A DNA stretch of 11,568 nucleotides from Granulicella sp. UBA5172 (GTDB lineage: Bacteria; Acidobacteriota; Terriglobia; Terriglobales; Acidobacteriaceae), in contig DHWW01000180.1 in assembly GCA_002413385.1 (NCBI GenBank), forward strand, positions 1-11,568, in the 5' to 3' direction. A model generated the notes under the pieces. It did no database searches, had not been told where the DNA came from, and saw only the letters and a list, made by a program, of their open reading frames with translations. A program made the translations under genes and the position numbers. Shown here one piece after another: positions 1 to 6,406 of the stretch. Within the stretch, counting starts at the first letter, position 1. The number at the start of each line of letters is the position of its first letter.

Positions 1-1033
1 TCGTGCGTGCAGCCTTGTGGAGGCGGTCGCGGATGGCGTCCCCAATGCCCCCGGATTCCGGCAGCGGACACAGGATCAGTGAGACTCCCTGGTCGTCGAG
101 TGCGCGGAGGCCAGCAAACAGGGTTGCGGCCAGGCTCTCTGGATCATCCCATCGACCCCACGGCTGCAGGACCGCATCCCCTTGTATCGGCCAACCGTGC
201 GGGAGCAACACTCCGACAGAGGCGCTGTCAGAGTGGGATTTGGCCACATGCAGCGCGTCCTGAAGCCCCGCAACAGAACCCGCAACCAGCATCAGTCGAG
301 CCCGCGGAGCGTAATGCCGGATTCCCACTCCGGGCGATGGCATGGACGCGGGATGCTGAACTTCCGCCTCTATATCGGGGACGAAGTCCTCCACGGCAAC
401 ACCGGTTGCTGCGGTGAGTTGCTGCCCAGTGACAGCGCCAGGGCGATAGAGCACCATCGGTGTCTGGGTGGGATCGAGCACGGTGGACTCGACGCCAATG
501 GAGGTCGGGCCTGCGTCGAGAACGGCGTCGATGCGTCCATCGAGGTCGGCCAAGACGTGTGCAGCGGTTGTAGGGCTAGTGTGGCCGAAGAGGTTGGCAC
601 TCGGGGCGGCAATCGGTAGCCCAACGGCGGCGAGTAAGGCGCGGGCAGCAGGATGCGCAGGAACTCGTACACCGACGAGTTCCCTGCCGGCGGTTACGGC
701 GTCCGGAATCCCTGCTACTCGTGGGAGCAGCAGGGTGAGCGGTCCTGGCCAGAAGGCACGGGCGAGCGCTGCGATGCGCGGAGCGAACTCCGGTGGGACG
801 AGCGAGACGCTGCTAAGTTGCTCTGCTGAAGCAAGATGCACAATCAGCGGATCCCACGAGGGGCGTTGCTTGGCGACGAAGATAGCAGCGACGGCATCTA
901 CAGAGAGTGCGTTGGCCCCAAGTCCGTAGACCGTCTCCGTCGCGAACGCGACGAGTTGACCTGCGCGCAGCAGATCCGCGGCTCGGGCGAGATCGACCGG
1001 GTTCGACGCATCGAGATGAAGGGTATGAGACAT
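1..1033 (-). CDS. sua5: L-threonylcarbamoyladenylate synthase, long Sua5 form (3' end cut by window edge)
   Basis: This cytoplasmic enzyme makes threonylcarbamoyl-AMP from threonine, bicarbonate and ATP, the first step of the tRNA modification t6A37. My translation of the minus strand is open for 344 codons from ATG at 1033 down to base 1. The YrdC core shows TETVYGLG (about residues 32-39), K55-x-R57-P58 followed by PLIVH, then APSAN and SPTTA, GVESTV and YRPGAV. The linker motif SPGVGIRHYAP and about 100 further residues mark the two-domain Sua5 form rather than short TsaC. The last visible residues (GIGDAIRDRLHKAAR) look like the usual Sua5 C-terminus, so only a few codons should be missing. 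The start is well fixed because an in-frame TAG lies immediately upstream of the ATG. The family motif usually reads KGRP; here it is KQRP. A typical Shine-Dalgarno is not obvious. Confidence 0.93.
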   Translation of the reverse strand, partial: MSHTLHLDASNPVDLARAADLLRAGQLVAFATETVYGLGANALSVDAVAAIFVAKQRPSWDPLIVHLASAEQLSSVSLVPPEFAPRIAALARAFWPGPLTLLLPRVAGIPDAVTAGRELVGVRVPAHPAARALLAAVGLPIAAPSANLFGHTSPTTAAHVLADLDGRIDAVLDAGPTSIGVESTVLDPTQTPMVLYRPGAVTGQQLTAATGVAVEDFVPDIEAEVQHPASMPSPGVGIRHYAPRARLMLVAGSVAGLQDALHVAKSHSDSASVGVLLPHGWPIQGDAVLQPWGRWDDPESLAATLFAGLRALDDQGVSLILCPLPESGGIGDAIRDRLHKAART

Positions 1034-1134
1034 CTACTGGCTTACCCATCCTAGCGAATTGCAGAGTCTTACACGTCTTCCACAGGCCGGAATAGATGCT
1101 CGCGGGGCGAAGGATGCGGACGTATACTGACGCC
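1034..1134. promoter_or_regulatory. Divergent intergenic region between sua5 and the CYTH gene
   Basis: These 101 bases separate two divergent starts and must hold promoters for both. For the plus strand the best -10 candidate is TATACT at 1123-1128, only 6 nt before the CYTH ATG. For the minus strand a weak -10-like TAGGAT lies at 1053-1048, about 14 nt before the sua5 ATG. I see no convincing -35 hexamer for either and no strong inverted repeat. The assignments are by eye only. Confidence 0.35.
1123..1128 (+). promoter_or_regulatory. Candidate -10 box for the CYTH gene (leaderless arrangement)
   Basis: TATACT differs from the sigma-70 -10 consensus TATAAT at one base. It ends 6 nt before ATG 1135, so transcription starting about 7 nt downstream would begin at or beside the start codon. 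No Shine-Dalgarno is present between the two. No good -35 is visible at the expected distance. Confidence 0.4.
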
Positions 1135-1740
1135 ATGCAGGCTGCAGAGATCGAGCTGAAGTTTTGTGTAGCGGATGTGGGGGCTCTTCGCTCGGCCGCC
1201 AATCGGCTGGGATTCAGACTGGTGACCGATCGTACCTTCGAGAGCAATACTCTCTACGATACCGCGGACCGAAAGCTGTTTGGACGCAGGCAAATCCTGC
1301 GTCTGCGACAGTATGGCGAACGCTGGATCGTGACCCACAAGCGGCAGGCTGACGGGGGCGACAGCGACTTGCGGTACAAGACGCGAATCGAGACAGAAAG
1401 CCAGGTAGAAGATGGTGCTGCAATGGCCGAGATATTCAGCCAGCTTGGGTATGGCCCGGTTTTTCGCTACGAGAAATTCCGAACCGAGTTGGAACTGAAT
1501 GAAGGCCACCTTGTCCTGGATGAGACGCCGATCGGCGTCTGGGCAGAGCTGGAAGGTCCGCCGGAATGGATCGACGCGATCTTGGCAGGACTGGATATTG
1601 CGCCGGAGTTGCAGTCGACGGAGAGCTACGGAAGGATCTTCCTGAGGTGGAAACAAGAGACAGGAAGTTCCGCGGAGAATATGACGTTCACCGAAGTCGC
1701 AGAGGCTGGGTCGCTGGTCGCAGTAGCGGCCCTAAGTTAG
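1135..1740 (+). CDS. CYTH-domain protein (class IV adenylate cyclase / triphosphate tunnel enzyme family)
   Basis: The 201-residue product belongs to the CYTH (CyaB-thiamine triphosphatase) superfamily. These cytoplasmic beta-barrel enzymes bind a triphosphate and divalent metal in a charged tunnel; members are class IV adenylate cyclases or inorganic/organic triphosphatases. The signature E-x-E-x-K is at residues 5-9 (EIELK). Further tunnel-type motifs follow in the usual order: LRLRQ, then VTHKR, RYEKFR, LDETPIG, then WAELEG, and a C-terminal TESYG. A longer reading from 1096 is open, but I chose ATG 1135 because CYTH proteins carry the ExExK strand at the very N-terminus. No Shine-Dalgarno precedes this ATG, while TATACT ends 6 nt upstream, so a leaderless mRNA is possible. 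The 3' end overlaps the convergent tonB gene by 4 nt. CyaB-like cyclase versus triphosphatase cannot be settled from sequence alone. Confidence 0.88.
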   Translation: MQAAEIELKFCVADVGALRSAANRLGFRLVTDRTFESNTLYDTADRKLFGRRQILRLRQYGERWIVTHKRQADGGDSDLRYKTRIETESQVEDGAAMAEIFSQLGYGPVFRYEKFRTELELNEGHLVLDETPIGVWAELEGPPEWIDAILAGLDIAPELQSTESYGRIFLRWKQETGSSAENMTFTEVAEAGSLVAVAALS

Positions 1741-2723
1741 AAGATCTGGAAATTGACATCGATGTAGAGGTCAACCTTAACCGGCTTGCCATCCTTCATC
1801 GCTGGCTTGAATTTGTATTGACGGACCGCCTCGATGGCCTTCTCGTCGAGTCCCATTCCGACACCGCGAACAACGCGGATGTGGGAAGGACTACCGTTCT
1901 CATCTACCCAGAGATAGACTTCGACGTTGCCGGAAAACTTGGCTTTGCGGGCCTCTTCGGAGAATTCCGGCTCCACGCTATAGAGGACGACGGGTTTGCT
2001 GACCCCACCGCCGATATGGAATACGCCTCCGCCGGTATTTCCCCCGGAGCCGGGCCCCATACCCGAGCCACTACCGGAGCCCAGGCCTGTGCCAGTGCCA
2101 TTTCCCAGCGAGACGCCCTTAAGGTTGGAGTTGGGCATCCCCAGGTTCGGCATATCGTTGGTGGCCATCTTGAGGTCCTTTTGTACTACGACAGTCGGCT
2201 CCATCGCCAACTTCGGGGCGATCGTCGGCGGGGCCTTGGGAGGAACAATCTGCTCCTGAGCGAGCTTGGGTAGCCGCCCCTTGGTAACGGGCGCGAGGTC
2301 GTGCTGACCACCTCCCCCGCCGATCTGCTCGGCCTTCGGAAGGATCGGAGGTGGAGGGGGCGCGGTGAGGGTAGTGACATCCACCTTCGTGGCAGGGGTG
2401 ACGTGAACTTGCGTGGCGATGAAGATCCCGATCAGCAGAATAACCAGGATGTGCGCGCCCGCGGCGAGGGCAGTCGAGGCGGGGCTGCGCTTTGTCGCCA
2501 TGGGGTCGGGGACGGCGATGGGCTTGGATTCCAGGACCAGTGGAGGAAGCTTGGCCGGAAAGAAGACGTCGCGGAAACTGGAAATCAGGGAGGAAAACAC
2601 GCCCTCTTCCTTAATCTCACCGCTAAGATGAACGACGTCCGTCACGGGACCTGGCGCTGGAGATGCGTGACCGGTATCGATCTGATTCGTGGGCGGGGGT
2701 GGGAGTGTATCAGTATCAGCCAT
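1737..2723 (-). CDS. tonB: TonB family energy transducer
   Basis: This 328-residue inner-membrane protein should span the periplasm and couple the ExbB/ExbD proton-motive-force motor to outer-membrane receptors. Residues 1-82 are a cytoplasmic segment, much longer than in E. coli TonB; a single membrane helix lies near residues 83-104. A proline-rich stretch follows (PPPPP near 122-126, PPKAPP near 161-166), then a Gly/Ser/Thr-rich linker (about 207-240). The TonB C-terminal domain is at about 247-328, with the family pattern EPEFSEEARKAKFSGNV, then VDENG, VVRGVG, AIEAV, YKFKPA, DGKPV and a final VNF. No exbB, exbD or receptor gene is in the window, so the partners must lie elsewhere. The leader before ATG 2723 is pyrimidine-rich on the coding strand and shows no Shine-Dalgarno. 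The stop TAA interlocks with the CYTH stop. Confidence 0.93.
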   Translation of the reverse strand: MADTDTLPPPPTNQIDTGHASPAPGPVTDVVHLSGEIKEEGVFSSLISSFRDVFFPAKLPPLVLESKPIAVPDPMATKRSPASTALAAGAHILVILLIGIFIATQVHVTPATKVDVTTLTAPPPPPILPKAEQIGGGGGQHDLAPVTKGRLPKLAQEQIVPPKAPPTIAPKLAMEPTVVVQKDLKMATNDMPNLGMPNSNLKGVSLGNGTGTGLGSGSGSGMGPGSGGNTGGGVFHIGGGVSKPVVLYSVEPEFSEEARKAKFSGNVEVYLWVDENGSPSHIRVVRGVGMGLDEKAIEAVRQYKFKPAMKDGKPVKVDLYIDVNFQIF

Positions 2724-2795
2724 AGGGGAGGAACGGGTCTCGGCGCAATCTCTATAAGGTTATGTTCAGTAACTTAGGATGCATGCGGCGAATGC

Positions 2796-2816
2796 TGTCT
2801 TCAACCTTTTAAGACA
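2796..2816. repeat. Inverted repeat TGTCTT-N9-AAGACA, possible operator
   Basis: Two perfect 6-base arms (2796-2801 and 2811-2816) flank a 9-base spacer about 75 bases upstream of the tonB start. Size and symmetry would suit a dimeric regulator. The pattern does not resemble the Fur box or the E. coli LexA box. A repeat this short can arise by chance. Confidence 0.25.
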
Positions 2817-2942
2817 ATTCATTGCCAAGCCCAAAATCATTCTACAAACTCTTGCCCGGGTTTGCTTTCTACATTAGACGCATGAGGACGAAAAGTAGTT
2901 CTCCGGATTCCAAATGTTTCTCAGGGTTGGGTAAAGCGCGAA

Positions 2943-2954
2943 CAGACAGGTCTG
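2943..2954. repeat. Interrupted palindrome CAGAC-AG-GTCTG next to the ileS -10 box
   Basis: Perfect 5-base arms around an AG centre end 5 nt before the -10-like TACAAT, so the palindrome lies in the -35/-10 spacer of the presumed ileS operon promoter. A protein bound here would block RNA polymerase. No known operator consensus is matched with confidence. Confidence 0.3.
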
Positions 2955-2959
2955 CCCTT

Positions 2960-2965
2960 TACAAT
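2960..2965 (+). promoter_or_regulatory. Candidate -10 box for the ileS-lspA-uvrA-TPR operon
   Basis: TACAAT differs from TATAAT at one base and lies 49 nt before the first possible ileS ATG, predicting a leader of roughly 40 nt. A good -35 hexamer is not seen at 16-18 bp, so the promoter may be weak, activator-dependent or use a different sigma factor. Confidence 0.4.
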
Positions 2966-3014
2966 AGAAGTTTGGCCACGCAGACCAGAGAATTTTCTTT
3001 GGCCGCAGGGAGCA

Positions 3015-5903
3015 ATGGAGATGTCGATGTCGGACGATGACAAGAAGAAAAGCCTCAAAGCGACGCTAAACCTACCAAAAACCGAGTTCGCGATGAAGGC
3101 GAACCTGCCCCAAAATGAGCCTGCCAGGCTGGCGGGATGGGACGAGGTTGGCCTGTATGAGCAGATTCGCATAGCGCGCGCGGATGCGCCGAAGTACATC
3201 CTGCATGATGGCCCGCCGTACGCAAATGGAGCAATTCACCTCGGACATGCGCTGAATAAATGCATCAAGGACTTTGTCGTCAAAACGAAGACGATGGCGG
3301 GTTTCGATGCTCCGTATGTGCCGGGCTGGGACTGCCATGGGTTGCCGATCGAGATCAAAGTAGACGAGAAGCTCGGCGGCAAGAAGCTTGAGATGGACCC
3401 CGTCGCGGTGCGACAGGCTTGCCGTGAGTATGCGGCAAAGTTTATCGACCTGCAGCGCTCACAGTTCAAGCGGTTGGGGGTATTGGGCCGCTGGGACAAG
3501 CCTTACGCGACGATGGATTTTCCGTATGAGGCTCGAATTCTCGAGACGTTTTATGGATTTTACGAAAAAGGATTTGTCTACAAGGGACTGAAGCCGGTGT
3601 ATTGGTGCAGCCATGACCACACGGCGCTGGCTGAGGCTGAGGTTGAGTACGAGATGCACACGTCGCCAAGCGTGTATGTGCGGTACAAGCTGACGAGCGC
3701 GCCGGAGAGGATTGATCCGCGGCTGAGCGGTAAGAATGTTTGGACGATCATTTGGACAACGACGCCGTGGACGCTGCCGGCATCGCTTGCTGTGGCGTTC
3801 AATCCCGAGATCAGATATGTGGCACTGGAGGACGATGGCGATGTGTACATCGTCGCTGAGGCTCTGGTGGAGCAGGTGCGCGAGGCTTGCGACCTGCTCG
3901 GCAACCTGAAGAGCTCGAAGCCAATTACGAGTTTTCTGGGAGCGAAGCTAGATCGTGCAGTGTTTGCGCATCCGTTCCTGGAGCGGGAGATTCTCGGTGT
4001 CACGGCGGACTATGTGACGACCGACCAGGGTACGGGTGCGGTGCACACGGCACCTGCGCACGGTCCGGACGACTTTGCGACCGGGCTGCGCTACGAATTG
4101 CCGCTGACCTGCGATGTGGATGCGCAGGGTAAGTTGCGCAATGGACTGCCGGAGTATGAAGGCCTTTTTGTCTTCAAGGCGAATGCGCCGATTGAGGCGT
4201 TGCTGATGGCAAAGGGTGCGCTGATGGGACGGCATAACCTGGAGCACAAATATCCGCATTGCTGGCGCTGCCATAAGCCGCTGATCTTCCGCGCCACGGA
4301 TCAATGGTTTATCTCGATGGAGACGCCCGTACTTTCACCTAAGGGGAATGGGACATTTCGTGCGAGGGCGCTGGACGAGATCACGCGTGTGACGTGGGAT
4401 CCGGCGTGGGGTGAGGAACGCATCTCGAACATGATCGCGACGAGGCCAGATTGGTGCATCTCCAGGCAACGGATATGGGGAGTGCCGATTGCAGTCTTTC
4501 TGTGCGAGGCATGTCATGAGCCGCTGAATGATGAGGCAATCAATCAGAGCGTCGTTGATCTGTTTATGAAGGAAGGCGCGGATGCCTGGTACAAGTATGG
4601 TGCCGATACCCTGTTGCCTGCGGGCACTTCATGTAAGGCGTGCGGGTCGGTGATGCAGTTCCGCAAGGAGATGGACATCCTCGACGTGTGGTTTGAGAGC
4701 GGCGCAAGCTGGCATGCGGTGCTCGACGTGGAGCCGGAGTTGCATTGGCCGGCTGATCTCTATACCGAGGGCGGCGACCAGCATCGGGGATGGTTTCACT
4801 CTTCCCTGCTGAGCTCAGTTGGGATTCGCGATGCGGCGCCATACAAGATGGTGGCGACCAGCGGATGGACTCTGGATGAACAAGGCCGGGCGTTCTCGAA
4901 GTCACTCGGCAACGGTGTTGATCCGGTGGATGTGGCGAATCGGCTGGGCGGAGAAATTATTCGGCTCTGGGTTGCGAGCGTGGACTTCCGCGAAGATGTG
5001 GCTGCGAGCGAGAACCTGATGCAGCGCGTGAGTGATAACTATCGTAAGCTGCGCAACACGCTTCGCTTCCTGCTGAGCAATCTGGCGGACTTCGATCCGA
5101 AGAGTGATGCTGTTGACTTTGCCGAGATGCAGCCGCTGGATCAGTACATTCTGGCGCAGACTGCGGAGCTTGATGCCACGATTCGCAAGGCATACGATGA
5201 ATTTGAATTCCACCGTGCGTATCAGGCGTTGAATGAGTTTACAAATGCGAACCTAAGTGCGCTGTATCTGGATGTGGTGAAGGACAGGCTATACACCTTC
5301 GCGCCGAAGAGTGCAGCGCGTCGCAGCGCGCAGACCGCCATGTGGCGGATCGTCGAGGCGATGACACGGCTGATCGCGCCTATTCTGTCGTTCACGGCAG
5401 ATGAGGTGTGGCACTATTTGCCAAAGGTTGAAGATCGTGTATCGAGCGTGCACCTGGCGCTGTTTCCACACGTTGCGGAGATTGTGCCGGGAAGTATCGC
5501 GGGGCTGGAGTCGGATTGGCAGCAGTTGATGAGTATTCGCCAGCTTGTGATGATTGAGCTGGAGGCCCTGCGACTGGCGAAATCAATTGGCAAGTCACTG
5601 GATGCGAGCGTGCGCGTGATTGCGACGGAGGGATCTGCTGAAGCACTGGTGTTGAAGCAATACGAGGGCGCTCTCGCGGAGTTCTTCAACGTGTCGGAGG
5701 CGACGGTACAGATGGTTGGTGCTACGCAACAGCAGTCGGCTGTGCTCATCGAAGCGCAGGTTGCGGATGGTGCGAAGTGCGTACGTTGCTGGCGGGTCGT
5801 TCCTGATGTGGGGACAGACGATCGCTGGCCAGTAGTATGCGGGCGCTGCGCTGAGGCGTTGGATGCAATTGGCTTCGCGCCAATGGTTGGGGAGGCTGCG
5901 TAA
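3015..5903 (+). CDS. ileS: Isoleucyl-tRNA synthetase, class I
   Basis: This cytoplasmic enzyme charges tRNA-Ile with isoleucine and hydrolyses mischarged valine. At 962 residues it matches the bacterial eukaryote-unlike type (E. coli 938). The HIGH motif is HLGH (75-78), followed by GWDCHGLPIE. The CP1 editing domain carries TTTPWTLP (248-255) and GTGAVHTAPAHGPDD, with the conserved aspartate near 353. Later come WCISRQRIWG, DVWFESG and GGDQHRGWFHSSL. The KMSKS loop is altered to AFSKS (626-630). The anticodon domain shows VSDNYRKLRNTLRFLL, and the C-terminal zinc knuckle has C922, C925, C942 and C945. Three in-frame ATGs lie at 3015, 3021 and 3027: AGGGAG (3007-3012) is well spaced for 3021 and GGAG (3017-3020) for 3027, so the true start may be 2-4 codons inside the longest frame. 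It is the first gene of a coupled operon. Confidence 0.97.
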   Translation: MEMSMSDDDKKKSLKATLNLPKTEFAMKANLPQNEPARLAGWDEVGLYEQIRIARADAPKYILHDGPPYANGAIHLGHALNKCIKDFVVKTKTMAGFDAPYVPGWDCHGLPIEIKVDEKLGGKKLEMDPVAVRQACREYAAKFIDLQRSQFKRLGVLGRWDKPYATMDFPYEARILETFYGFYEKGFVYKGLKPVYWCSHDHTALAEAEVEYEMHTSPSVYVRYKLTSAPERIDPRLSGKNVWTIIWTTTPWTLPASLAVAFNPEIRYVALEDDGDVYIVAEALVEQVREACDLLGNLKSSKPITSFLGAKLDRAVFAHPFLEREILGVTADYVTTDQGTGAVHTAPAHGPDDFATGLRYELPLTCDVDAQGKLRNGLPEYEGLFVFKANAPIEALLMAKGALMGRHNLEHKYPHCWRCHKPLIFRATDQWFISMETPVLSPKGNGTFRARALDEITRVTWDPAWGEERISNMIATRPDWCISRQRIWGVPIAVFLCEACHEPLNDEAINQSVVDLFMKEGADAWYKYGADTLLPAGTSCKACGSVMQFRKEMDILDVWFESGASWHAVLDVEPELHWPADLYTEGGDQHRGWFHSSLLSSVGIRDAAPYKMVATSGWTLDEQGRAFSKSLGNGVDPVDVANRLGGEIIRLWVASVDFREDVAASENLMQRVSDNYRKLRNTLRFLLSNLADFDPKSDAVDFAEMQPLDQYILAQTAELDATIRKAYDEFEFHRAYQALNEFTNANLSALYLDVVKDRLYTFAPKSAARRSAQTAMWRIVEAMTRLIAPILSFTADEVWHYLPKVEDRVSSVHLALFPHVAEIVPGSIAGLESDWQQLMSIRQLVMIELEALRLAKSIGKSLDASVRVIATEGSAEALVLKQYEGALAEFFNVSEATVQMVGATQQQSAVLIEAQVADGAKCVRCWRVVPDVGTDDRWPVVCGRCAEALDAIGFAPMVGEAA
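5889..5895 (+). promoter_or_regulatory. Ribosome binding site of lspA inside the ileS 3' end
   Basis: GGGGAGG lies 7 nt before the lspA ATG at 5903 and is read as part of the last ileS codons. Because the start codon shares its first base with the ileS stop (TAATG), ribosomes ending ileS could reinitiate on lspA. Confidence 0.7.
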
Positions 5904-6406
5904 TGCCGGTTCGTTCTGCTGGGCGCGACATGCGCTGGTTGATGGTTGTGGTCGCTGCATTCATTATTGTGCTGGATCGAGTGACCAAGCTTTGGATCAT
6001 TCGGCACATCCTGCCGGGACACGGAATCGTCGTAATTCCTAAGGTCTTTCGGCTTACGCATGTGCTGAATACAGGCGCAGCGTTCAGCATGTTTGAGAGC
6101 AGCGCTTCGCCACTGTTAGTACGGAATCTGCTCATCGCCTTTTCGATCGCTGCAGTGGTGGTGGTACTGGTTCTGCTTTGGAGGATGGGACGCGGCGTAT
6201 CGCTGACGGCGATAGCACTGGCCCTGATCCTGGGTGGAGCGATGGGGAATCTGTATGACCGGATTCGCTACGCGCATGTGGTCGATTTCCTTGAGGTGCA
6301 TATCGTTCACTATCACTGGCCGGACTTCAATGTAGCGGATTCGGCGATTGTTGTCGGTGCTTGCCTGTTGCTGCTGGAGATGTTGCGACCACAGAGGAGT
6401 GAATGA
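5903..6406 (+). CDS. lspA: Lipoprotein signal peptidase (signal peptidase II)
   Basis: This inner-membrane aspartic protease removes the signal peptide from diacylglyceryl-modified prolipoproteins. The 167-residue length is typical. Hydrophobic segments lie near residues 12-33, 71-92, 99-117 and 144-159, giving the expected four helices. Conserved boxes are LDRVTK (24-29), [10 protein letters not shown] (55-64), [15 protein letters not shown] (115-129) and FNVADSAI (142-149). The catalytic aspartates should be D128 and D146. It overlaps the ileS stop by one base and the uvrA start by four. The pairing with ileS is common in bacteria. The first MPVRSAGRD residues are a basic cytoplasmic tail, and a start at M10 would also keep all motifs, but the strong binding site favours 5903. 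Confidence 0.96.
   Translation: MPVRSAGRDMRWLMVVVAAFIIVLDRVTKLWIIRHILPGHGIVVIPKVFRLTHVLNTGAAFSMFESSASPLLVRNLLIAFSIAAVVVVLVLLWRMGRGVSLTAIALALILGGAMGNLYDRIRYAHVVDFLEVHIVHYHWPDFNVADSAIVVGACLLLLEMLRPQRSE

Larger units (their letters stand above)
2724..3014. promoter_or_regulatory. Divergent intergenic region between tonB and ileS
   Basis: This 291-base, comparatively AT-rich stretch holds no gene I can support. It must carry promoters for tonB (leftward) and the ileS operon (rightward). Visible elements are an inverted repeat TGTCTT-N9-AAGACA at 2796-2816, a second one CAGAC-AG-GTCTG at 2943-2954, and a -10-like TACAAT at 2960-2965 on the plus strand. On the minus strand TAGAAT (2844-2839) is a possible -10 for tonB, which would leave a leader of roughly 110 nt. 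I see no T-box hallmark upstream of ileS and no terminator with a U-tract. Confidence 0.5.

Noticed and set aside
182..929. Several plus-strand frames over the first kilobase
   Set aside because: The minus strand reads a continuous Sua5 protein with family motifs in order; the plus frames are shadows.
1096..1134. Upstream extension of the CYTH protein to 214 residues
   Set aside because: It would put 13 extra residues before the ExExK strand that normally opens this family, and it would contain the best -10 candidate.
1996..2259. Proline-rich plus-strand frame
   Set aside because: Its proline runs are only the complement of the Gly/Ser-rich linker codons of tonB.
1566..2273. Plus-strand 235-codon frame across the CYTH 3' end and antisense to tonB
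   Set aside because: It begins inside the CYTH gene and runs opposite a clear TonB C-terminal domain; the translation shows no family motif.
2724..3014. T-box riboswitch upstream of ileS
   Set aside because: I see no T-box core sequence, no specifier stem and no terminator/antiterminator pair, and the predicted leader of about 40 nt is too short.
2882..3040. Short plus-strand frame upstream of ileS as an attenuation leader peptide
   Set aside because: A leader peptide for ileS control should be rich in isoleucine codons; this frame has none and it runs into the ileS start.
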